64,000 nucleotides of DNA from Paralithodes platypus (lineage: Eukaryota; Arthropoda; Malacostraca; Decapoda; Lithodidae). Shown one piece after another: positions 20,873 through 29,222 of the stretch. The notes beneath the pieces were generated by a model that did no database searches, was not told the origin of the DNA, and saw nothing but the letters and a program-made list of their open reading frames with translations. The position numbers and the translations under genes are program-made. The number at the start of each line of letters is the position of its first letter. Positions within the stretch are counted from its first letter, which is position 1. The stretch covers positions 45,290,400-45,354,399 of the forward strand of contig CM064480.1 in NCBI GenBank assembly GCA_032716605.1, in the 5' to 3' direction.

Positions 20873-23694
20873 TGTTATGCCCGGTCCAAATTGGAACGCG
20901 AGATATTCTGAGTGCAATGATTAACTCTCTAACTGGAGAAGTATACCTTTAACTTTAATAAAGAGACAACACGGCAGGAGAATAAGTACACAGGCGACAA
21001 GTTAACATGCGTTTTATTCACTTTACACCTGGTTCATGGAGGAGCAATATATTTAACTCTGGAACACTGAGATCATCAAAATGGCAACAATGGTAAATAG
21101 AGCATACAAATAATAATATGATTAGCAATTAGAAGGCAAGAGTCGAACAATGGGTCCGGACTCAAGTTAACAATAACTCCTCGGATACAATTATAGAGTA
21201 TCCAAAATAGTGGAGGCTTACCTCCCACTCAACTAGATCTCAAGCAAGATCTCAGCAAGGTAACAAGAGTGCAGTAATGGCAGATGTCGTCTGGATCATA
21301 CTATGATGTCCCCGGCAATAGTGACGTTAACTGACTCTAAAGCAACAATGACCAAGTGGTCATCAACAATAAGGTGGGCTCTGAAAGGCTCACAAATGAA
21401 CTGAATTCTACAGGTGTGCTAGATCTCACCTGGCAAGATTATTTATTCTAAAACTACTTGTGTGGGCAACTAGCAAGATGCGGAAGGCTGATACAACAAT
21501 CATCGGGAGCTGAGATAGAGTGAGATCTATTCGAGTTATGAACCTGACAGAATGTTAAGTGAATGAGACTAGAAGTTATACAAGGGAACAAGGTTACGTG
21601 TAAATATGTGTGTATGTCATATGCTGTGGGTCTTATATAGGCACGCCCCCTCTGACGGGCTATGGGAGACCAATAACCCGGGAATGTGCGTATATAAGGA
21701 TCCCCTGATAGTTATGTCTAATGTGTCCCGGCAAGTGGGCAGATAAACGTCAATTTAAGTAGAGAGAAGAAAGCCCTCTTGTGAGATGTTAATTAGTGAG
21801 AACCCCTGAAGATAACTTCAACCACTACCCTGAGACAACTCTATACCCATAAACCGTAGTAAGGCACTTAAAGGAGAGCGGGAGTGAAGAGGTGCCGTAG
21901 ATCGAGGGAGAATTCAGTGGTCCAGGAGGGCGGCTGGGCATGGTACTTCCGGATGTTGGTCCGGGATTAGGCTGCACTCCTAGGTCCTTACAGCTCCTTG
22001 TCCCTCTGCGCCTACCACGGGAGACACCCGGGTTCCTCTTGCACTCCGCGTGAGCAGGGACTTACTAAGAGTATGCCGGAGTTCTGCTACAGGGTTTGGT
22101 GGGGGGTTATGGCGACTAGCATAATGGTCTGTATAGAGGTGCAAGCAGTCTATCCAGTGACACTATGATTAGTCTAAGGTTTGGGACAATTAAATTACTC
22201 CCTTGCAATCTCCTCGGGAACCACAAGACTAATACAGTAAATAGAGGCCAGTGAAGGTGGGGCCCAAAGTGGGTTGCACAATCTAGTCCTCTTCCTGAAG
22301 GGGGGAACCCGACCTGGTCGTCTCTAAGTACTGCACTATCCTTATAATCCCTGGAAAGGAACAAGACAGGAATCCTTATTTACTTGGTCTATGCACAGCA
22401 TCGAAGGCCAGGAAGGTGGGGCCCAAAGTGGGTTGCACAAGCTAGTCCTCTTCCTGAAGGGGGGAACCCGACCTGGTCGTCTCCGATCACTTCACACAGC
22501 TTCAAGTGTGAACGCCAGCTATTCTGGCTGCTTTGTCTCTGGGACCACAAGACTAATACAGTAAATAGAGGCCAGTGAAGGTGGGGCCCAAAGTGGGTTG
22601 CACAATCTAGTCCTCTTCCTGAAGGGGGGAACCCAACCTGGTCGTCTCTAAGTACTGCACTATCCTTATAATCCCTTGAAAGGAACAAGATAGGAATCCT
22701 TATTTACTTGGTCTATATACAGCATCGAAGGCCAGGAAGGTGGGGCCCAAAGTGGGTTGCACAAGCAAGTCCTCTTCCTGAAGGGGGGAACCCGACCTGG
22801 TCGTCTCCGATCACTGTACACAGCTTCAAGTGTGAACACCAGCTATTGCTGGCTGCTTTTACCCAGGTAAAAAGATACCAAAGGCAAGCTTAGTTACTGA
22901 TGTCCAGACTGGCTGAGTACTTGTGAGTATTCTTGCCCAGACTTAAGGCGCCCGGCTTGAGAGGATCAAAGGCGCTGGGGTGGTGTCCGCGCGTGGTGGT
23001 TAGGTCCTTGTAGTCCTGGGAGTGGTGCGCCTGGACTTTTGGCTGGCCCTTGTAGATGTAGCTGGAGGAAGATTCCTCAGGGCAGATCTGTACACATTAT
23101 GGGGTGATGGCTTCCTGGTGGGAGAGGAAGCGGATGAGTTTCTTACAATGGATGATGACTGATTCTGGGGGTTAAGACTTATTGTTGGCTGGAATGATAG
23201 GCAAGTTTTTGGTTTATGAGTGACTTTAACCCGGGACAATGGTTTAGATTGAATGGATGCAAGAGCTTTAGGTTCCTTGATAGGGGATATGAAAGGTAAT
23301 CTGGGGAAGAGAGGTTTTGGTTCTGAAAGAGCTTTAGGTTCTTTGATAGGGGATATGAAAGGTAATTTAGGTAACAACCTGGTACCACCTGTGGTTGTGT
23401 AGCTAGGTTGAGGAGTTACTGGGCTGGCTGAGGGGGGTTTGTAATAGTTACCCCTGCAATGGTCATTTTCTTTGGCTCTGGTGATTAAAGAAAATGACTC
23501 GGCGTGGGTGACTGGTGTGGTCCACTCGGGACGGACGTGTCCCACTCGTTCCACCGTTATCTTGGCTATACGGGCAGGGGCAGGGTTGTCGGGTCTGGAT
23601 GGCAGGGGGGAGGCTGTCCGAAGGCTTAGTTGGTTCTGTCGCATGGCTGTGACAAGCTGGAGATGCGGTAACACCGTTCCTAGACCGCATCTCA
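20873..23694 (-). repeat. Gypsy-1 3' LTR
   Basis: Same length and structure as the 5' LTR, ending CATAACA at 20873. The tandem A-B-A'-B' block is at about 22240-22890. Small differences include an extra base in GGGGAAGAG and CAGGGTTGTCGGG versus CAGGGTTGTCGTGGG. Confidence 0.92.
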
Positions 23695-24248
23695 CTACCG
23701 TCGGGCAGAGAAAATTCCCGACCCCGGGACTGAAGGTGGTAGTGTCTAGAGGTAGCATCCTGGAAGACGGGGGTCAGGTGTTGGAGGAGGTGGTGGTAGA
23801 TAATCCCCCTGTTGTTCGGTGTGGCCCTCTGGTCTCCGGTGAGGGTGAGGAGAGAAGAGGAGTCGTAGTATCTCAGCTGGTCGAGAAGTTGGTGAGGTGA
23901 TCTGATCGGGATGGTGGAGTCCTTCCGCACTAGGGCTATCTGGTCAATTCTCATATTGGTGAGAGAGGTCAGCGAGGGTGTCGTCGTGGTGGGAGGTGGG
24001 TGGTGAGTGAGGACAGAGATCCTGGCTGGGCCCTTGTCATTCGGTGGTGCGGACGCCGAAGTACCAGGCTGGGGGGAGGAGCTTGGAACCGGCTTGGTGA
24101 CGTGGCTCCGGGCAGCTGAGTTTTGCCCTTTACCTGTTTTTGGCTGGGAAAGGGCTGGTTCCCATTTGGTGGGTGGCTTGACTGGTCTCCCACAGCGGGT
24201 ATGAGAAGGTAGTCTGGGGAAGGGGGGAGAGGGGGTTAATGGTGTCAT
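23463..24248 (-). CDS. Gypsy-1 ORF after pol, extending into the 3' LTR
   Basis: 261 codons. Near its start it has HTRCGRPVKPPTKW, the TR-GR-xxPP type tail often seen after Gypsy integrases, so it may be the end of Pol in another frame. A 75-80 residue block follows (IDQIALVRKDS ... NNRGIIYHHLL ... YHLQSRGREF). It matches Gypsy-2 (YLQSRGRDF) although the flanks do not. The frame crosses the LTR edge at 23694 (GSEMRSRNG), so its C-terminus is encoded by the LTR. No signal peptide or membrane segment typical of Env is visible. Its function is unknown. A further P/S/T/K-rich LTR frame overlaps it at 23000-23758. Confidence 0.6.
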   Translation of the reverse strand: MTPLTPSPPFPRLPSHTRCGRPVKPPTKWEPALSQPKTGKGQNSAARSHVTKPVPSSSPQPGTSASAPPNDKGPARISVLTHHPPPTTTTPSLTSLTNMRIDQIALVRKDSTIPIRSPHQLLDQLRYYDSSSLLTLTGDQRATPNNRGIIYHHLLQHLTPVFQDATSRHYHLQSRGREFSLPDGSEMRSRNGVTASPACHSHATEPTKPSDSLPPAIQTRQPCPCPYSQDNGGTSGTRPSRVDHTSHPRRVIFFNHQSQRK

Positions 24249-24658
24249 TGGGCGAAATTTAGGTATGGTTTTACGCCTAGGAAGTTGAGATGGAGGGGAA
24301 ATAGATTTAGGAGAGGAAAGTAGGTTTTTAGAGTCAGGAGGGACAGGTGAGGGATTACAGAAAGGGGTTTTAGGGCAAAGACAGGGTGATAGGTAAAGCG
24401 GGGGGTATGTTGGTGAGTTTTGGTGGAGATGGGGGAAGGCTAGAGGAGGTATGGCTGGTTAATGGTGACTGGTCAGAAAGGGGTTGCTGAGGTGAAGTGA
24501 GGCGAGAGAGAGAGAGTGAGAAGTTTGAGTTTGGAGAGAGGGAAAGGACGGAGGTTTGAGCTTAGGGAGAGGTAAAGGAGAAGAGGGGGAGGTTTGAGTT
24601 TGGGTAGAGAGGGTAGGAGGAGGTTGGTGTTTAGGGAGGTGAGAAGGGGTGAACTGGG

Positions 24659-27600
24659 TCAGGCGAGTGGGGAGGGCGACAGGCGGCTGAGGAACAGGAG
24701 AGTTAAAGGCAGGCAAAGGAGAAATGAGGGGGGTGTGAAAGGAGGCTGAGAAGGTACGGAATGGTTGAGGGGGTCAAGTCTGGGAAGAAGGGAGGTTTGA
24801 GGGTGAAGATTTGAAACAGGGGTAGTACATTTAACATCCTGGTCTGGTTCAGCGACTAAAGTTACATTTTTGTTAAGAGGTTGGAACCTTCTGACAAATC
24901 TATTCCTATAAGTGCGAGATTCCCTGTGATAGTTAATTATGACCTGGAAACAGTTAGGAATTTTTAGGTCCTCAAATGGACCCTTGTACCGTGGCTTCAG
25001 TTTAGAGGGTACAGGCAAGATGGCTACCATTACCAGGTCGCCTACTCGGTGAGGGTTGTTTTTGGGGACTTCATCAGGCTGGAGATCTTGCGTGAATTGG
25101 AGCTGATGTAGGCGGTTTCTAAGATGGACGAGGTTGGTGTTTAGACCTGGCGAGGGTTCAGTAGGGGCAGCTAGGTGACTTAGAGGTAGTAGAAGAGGTG
25201 GGCTTCCAAAAACCATCTCGTGAGGGGTGATCCCGTTGTCTCTGGGACAGGTGTTTATTCCCCATTGTATGATGCGAACTTGGCTGGTCCAGTCCAAGGA
25301 GTTCATCTGTTGCAGGCGGGTCCGGATTTGATTGGCGATGGTTCGATGGGAACGCTCGCATATGGAGTTCCCTTTTGGCCAGTAAGGTGAAGAATGGCTA
25401 ATGTGGAACCCGAATATTTCGGAGATCTGTGTCCAAATTTGTCCGGTAAATTCAGGGGCATTGTCGGAGTGGATTGCCTGAGGCAATCCAAAATATGGAA
25501 ACACATGTTGTAATAATGCCTCTGTTACGGCCATAGCTGTGTGTTCTCGGGCAGGGCAAGCGATGACGTATTTGGAGTACGTATCCACAAAGGTGATGAT
25601 GTAGCGGTATCCCCTGTCATTTTGCAGAGGCCCCATGACGTCGACTGCCAGAAGTTGCCAAGGTTTAGAAGCGATGAGTTTGCCAGAGGGTCCTGGAATG
25701 CGTGTTTGATCTTTTCCCAGGGCGCAGGCGCGGCAGGCTTCGGTGATCTGTTCGGCAGTGGTGTATGGGCGAGGAGTCCAGTAGGTGTCCTTGAAGGTGT
25801 TCACCAATTTCTTCTGTCCTAGGTGGATCCCGTTGTTGGTGTGCAGGGAAGACATCATTTGCTCTGCATCTTCGGGGCCTAGTACAATCTGACCTTCGGG
25901 TGTGAAGAGTACGTCTCCCCTTCTTTGCAAGAGGCCAAATAGTCGGGTGGAGATCCACTTAGGTTTTTCGTTCCGGAGGTACGCCTGTATGAGAGGGAGA
26001 GTGGTGGTAGGTGGGGGTCGTGGGTCTTGAATGGCTTTGAGTTGTTCTGGTGCAAGAGGTAGCCGGGATAGGGCGTCTGCATTGGTGTGGAGTTTTCCCG
26101 GCCGATACGAGATTTCAAAGTCGAACTCCTCCAGTGACTCTCGCCAACGGACTGTCAGGGCGTTTTTAGTGTCTGATCTTCTGAGCCATTGTAGGGCTTG
26201 GTGGTCCGTGATGATGGTGATTTTGACGCCCGCTAGGTAGGCCCGGAAGTGTTGGAGGGCCCAAATGATGCCTAAGCATTCTCTCTTGGTTACGGGGTAG
26301 TTGGTCTCTGCAGGGGTTAAGGTCCGGCTGGCACAAGCAATGATGTGCTCGCGTCCTTCTCGATTTTGGGAGAGGACTGCACCGACGCCGAGGAGGGACA
26401 CGTCGGTGTAGAGTCGGAATGGAAGTTGGTAATCTGGAAAAGAGACAACGGGGGTAGACACGAGCAGGTCCTTGAGGGAGTTGAAGGCTTGGATGCGGTC
26501 GGGGGTCCACACAAAAGGTTCTTCTTTCCGGGTTAAGTCGTGCAGGGGTCTGGCAATTGTAGCAAAATTCTTCACGAATCTCCGATAGTAAGATGCTAAC
26601 CCCAGAAAAGCCCTCACTCCATTCACTGACTTCGGGGGTTGGATCTCTTGGATGGTTTGTAGTTTCTTTGGGTCGGGGGCGAGTCCTTCTTCGGATACCA
26701 GATGTCCTAGGAATTGTACCTGATGTCGAGCCATGGTACATTTGGTGGGTTTCAGTTTCAATCTGGCTTGCCGGATCCTCTGGAAAACTTGGCGGAGGCG
26801 CTGGAGGTGTTCTGCCCAGGTGCGGCCAAACACGATGATGTCGTCTAAGTAGGCCAAACATGTTTCCCAAGTTAATCCCTGAAGTACGGATTCCATCAGC
26901 CGGGAGAAGGTGGCGGGACCGTTACACAATCCGAACGGTAATACAGAGAACTCGTATAACTTTCCTTGACTGGTGGAAAAAGACGTCTTTTCTTGGTCTG
27001 CGGGGGCCATGGGGACTTGCCAATACCCTGATTGCAGGTCCAGAGTGGAGAACCATCTGGCCCCTAGTAGGGAATCTAGGGAGTCGTCGATGTGGGGCAG
27101 AGGGGTGGCATCCTTGATGGTGACATCGTTGAGTTCTCGATAGTCGATGCAGAAACGAGAGGACCCATCCTTCTTCTTGACTAGTACCACTGGGGAGGAC
27201 CAAGGGCTAGTTGAGGGGTTGACGATGCCTGCTTCTAGCATTTCTGCAACTTGTTTCTGTTCTTCTTGGCGCAGAAGGGGGTTCTTTCTTCGTATAGCTT
27301 GTCTCACTGGGGGTCCGACAGTATGTATGTGATGTTCTAGGACATGGATGTGGCCTACATCTTGGGAGTTGGTGGCGAAGATGTCCTGGTATTCTGTCAT
27401 TAACTGACACAGATCGTCCTTTTGGTGAGGGGTGAGGTGAGCAGGGATTTCCGGGAGTGATGGAGTTGATGAAGGAATGGTGGTGGTGGTAGGTGAGGGC
27501 TGGTCATCGTAGGTCTCCAGTTCTCCAATGGTGAGACCCCTGGGTAAGGTGATAGGGTGGTCGGAGATGTTGGCTATACGTACTGCGTTTTGTTTTAAGA

Positions 27601-28186
27601 TGGCAGGTGCAGTGAGGCAATCCCTGTCAAAAGGGCTCTGAAGAGAAGGAGTGTGAATGAGTTCTCCCGTCAGGGTTGGATGGATGGATACCCAATGTTC
27701 ATGATGTGGCAGCAAGGTGATGGGTTGAGTGGTGATGGCCGATGCAACATGGATGGCTTTCCAAGGTTGAGGGGGGTTGTGGAGCGGTGTTGTAGTCTTC
27801 GGAGTGGTGAGTCCTGGGTGGTCGGTGGAAAATAGCAATCTTCGTTCCACACACTGGATGGTAGTGCGAAGGACAGTGAGAAGATCGAATCCCAGGTATC
27901 CGTCGTTAGTGGTCTCTGGGGAGGGAAATACCATGAAAGTGTGGTGATGGCCATGGTGGGGTTGAGGGGTGGCCACATATAGTGGTGCAGTGATGCCAGT
28001 ACTTGGAATGAGGTTGTCGTTGGCATCAATAAGGGTGGTGGAAGAGCGTTGAAGAGGTCCAAAAGTGTTGTGATGTCTCTGGTGATATGAGGAAAAAATA
28101 CATGATCTTGAGGCTCCGGTGTCGACGAGTAGACGAGATTGGACTCCTTGGATGGTGAGGTGGGTGTAAATGGGAGGTTTCATCAT
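24659..28186 (-). CDS. pol: Gypsy-1 Pol polyprotein (PR-RT-RNase H-IN), intact
   Basis: 1175 codons from the first ATG, probably read as a gag-pol product through the -1 signal just upstream. The domains appear in order. Aspartic protease has LVDTGAS (D22). Reverse transcriptase has TLDLQSGYWQV (D383), LPFGLCNGPATF and YLDD (446-449). RNase H has LYTDVS (D595), KRECLG (E636), TDHQAL (D661) and NADALSRL (D704). Integrase has a zinc-binding CRAC (818-821) and D849, D908 (HSDNAPEF) and E944 (ICERSHRT), which is DD35E, followed by a GPY/F-like RYKGPF module. All catalytic residues are present and nothing interrupts them. It converts element RNA to DNA and inserts it. The C-terminus is Pro/Ser-rich. 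Confidence 0.95.
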   Translation of the reverse strand: MMKPPIYTHLTIQGVQSRLLVDTGASRSCIFSSYHQRHHNTFGPLQRSSTTLIDANDNLIPSTGITAPLYVATPQPHHGHHHTFMVFPSPETTNDGYLGFDLLTVLRTTIQCVERRLLFSTDHPGLTTPKTTTPLHNPPQPWKAIHVASAITTQPITLLPHHEHWVSIHPTLTGELIHTPSLQSPFDRDCLTAPAILKQNAVRIANISDHPITLPRGLTIGELETYDDQPSPTTTTIPSSTPSLPEIPAHLTPHQKDDLCQLMTEYQDIFATNSQDVGHIHVLEHHIHTVGPPVRQAIRRKNPLLRQEEQKQVAEMLEAGIVNPSTSPWSSPVVLVKKKDGSSRFCIDYRELNDVTIKDATPLPHIDDSLDSLLGARWFSTLDLQSGYWQVPMAPADQEKTSFSTSQGKLYEFSVLPFGLCNGPATFSRLMESVLQGLTWETCLAYLDDIIVFGRTWAEHLQRLRQVFQRIRQARLKLKPTKCTMARHQVQFLGHLVSEEGLAPDPKKLQTIQEIQPPKSVNGVRAFLGLASYYRRFVKNFATIARPLHDLTRKEEPFVWTPDRIQAFNSLKDLLVSTPVVSFPDYQLPFRLYTDVSLLGVGAVLSQNREGREHIIACASRTLTPAETNYPVTKRECLGIIWALQHFRAYLAGVKITIITDHQALQWLRRSDTKNALTVRWRESLEEFDFEISYRPGKLHTNADALSRLPLAPEQLKAIQDPRPPPTTTLPLIQAYLRNEKPKWISTRLFGLLQRRGDVLFTPEGQIVLGPEDAEQMMSSLHTNNGIHLGQKKLVNTFKDTYWTPRPYTTAEQITEACRACALGKDQTRIPGPSGKLIASKPWQLLAVDVMGPLQNDRGYRYIITFVDTYSKYVIACPAREHTAMAVTEALLQHVFPYFGLPQAIHSDNAPEFTGQIWTQISEIFGFHISHSSPYWPKGNSICERSHRTIANQIRTRLQQMNSLDWTSQVRIIQWGINTCPRDNGITPHEMVFGSPPLLLPLSHLAAPTEPSPGLNTNLVHLRNRLHQLQFTQDLQPDEVPKNNPHRVGDLVMVAILPVPSKLKPRYKGPFEDLKIPNCFQVIINYHRESRTYRNRFVRRFQPLNKNVTLVAEPDQDVKCTTPVSNLHPQTSLLPRLDPLNHSVPSQPPFTPPSFLLCLPLTLLFLSRLSPSPLA

Positions 28187-28208
28187 AGTAGAGCTATCCT
28201 TATCTCGA

Positions 28209-28255
28209 GCCCCCGCCAGTCTCCAAGTTGGTGGGCGGGGGCGGTCTAAAAACCC
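28209..28255 (-). promoter_or_regulatory. Predicted -1 ribosomal frameshift signal of Gypsy-1
   Basis: The heptamer GGGTTTT (28249-28255) is in the X_XXY_YYZ register of gag (CCG GGT TTT), directly before the gag TAG. Six bases on, a 9-bp perfect stem GCCCCCGCC/GGCGGGGGC (28242-28234 with 28217-28209) closes a 16-nt loop. The -1 frame is open from the heptamer into pol (TTA GAC CGC CCC ... ATG ATG AAA CCT). Gypsy-2 has the same arrangement at 43506-43550. Confidence 0.8.
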
Positions 28256-29126
28256 GGTCGGATGACTTCCGGCTCGACTGTGCTGTGGTCGTCCGGGTCA
28301 CCAACCTCTGTAGCTTCCTCGCCGTAGTCATCAGCTCCTGCGGTGCCGTCCTCCAGGATTGTGGCAACTCGTCTGGATGGTTTCAACCAGGGAATCTGTC
28401 CCCAGAATAAAGGAATCCTTGAGCGCTTGGCCAACAATTCGGAGAAGGAACGTTTCAGCCCGTTGATAGGGCACTGGGTTCCGCAGGGTTTCCAATATCC
28501 AGGCTTGATCCTGGCCCACTCTTCTGGTTTATCCGGGCTGCGGCTGGGGTGGAAAATTGGTCCGGAAGGAGCTCCTTGGGGTTTAGTCGGAGCTCTGTTG
28601 ATGCTGGCGATTTTCCCTTGCTCCCGGGACTTCTGCAGGCCAGAATGCGGCGTATGACAGGGAGATCCGAGTCATATCCGGCCGGTTCTGTAATGGCGAA
28701 GTGGTCCCGGACTGCAATAGGGAGGATCCTCATGAGGGTACGTCGGACGTTTTCTTTCTTCTCCGCAGCTGTAGCCGTCGTAAAAGCGGTGGAAGCCAGC
28801 CTGTTGAGCTTGTTGATGGTGGCGTCGAGGTCCCCGTCGTATGTGATAGCGTGGAACTGTTGGTCAGCTATTACGGTACCTAAGACGGGGTGAATAGCAG
28901 CTTTAGTATAGGTCTCAAACTGTTCCCAGGTCATCCCCGGGTTCTCTTTCACATAACTGGAAACTAGGGCCATGTGTCGCCCTAGCTTCATTACTACTGT
29001 ATGAATTTTAGGGGCCACTTCATCTTTAAATATGATGTCAAGAACTGGCTTGACGACCTCTAAATAGGTGGCTATGTCATTTTCCTCCAGTTTGAAAGGA
29101 ATAATATCCAGTGCTCTTCTCGTCAT
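28246..29126 (-). CDS. gag: Gypsy-1 gag (one frameshift)
   Basis: Gag is the structural protein of the retrotransposon particle. The frame starts MTRRALDIIPFKLEEN, 96 nt after the LTR. The capsid-like region (YLEVVKPVLDIIF, GMTWEQFETYTKAAIHPVLG, YDGDLDATINKLNRLASTAF, RRTLMRILPIAVRDHFAI) aligns with gag of Gypsy-2 and the relic at 19572. The first frame stops at 28455. The homologous C-terminal part (CPIN...FSELLAKRS, then an acidic tail EEATEVGDPDDH) is in another frame ending at the TAG 28246-28248. One indel therefore lies between about 28455 and 28560. No CCHC zinc knuckle is evident. The gag stop coincides with the frameshift module. Confidence 0.85.
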
Positions 29127-29209
29127 CCTGACTACTCACCCCTGTCGCGTTACTCTCAGAAATATTAAAGCAGGAAAAACCCTGAAAGGCTACCCTCGAG
29201 AAAGAGATA

Positions 29210-29221
29210 CCGCTGCCACCA
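29210..29221 (-). promoter_or_regulatory. Candidate primer-binding site of Gypsy-1
   Basis: TGGTGGCAGCGG lies one base inside the 5' LTR end, where reverse transcription would be primed by a tRNA ending in the complement. Gypsy-2 has TGGCGGCAGC in the same place. I cannot name the tRNA from the sequence alone. Confidence 0.6.
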
Positions 29222-29222
29222 G

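Noticed and set aside
22240..22890. CRISPR-like or satellite array
   Set aside because: Only four units with two spacer types inside an LTR, present identically in both LTRs; an LTR tandem repeat.
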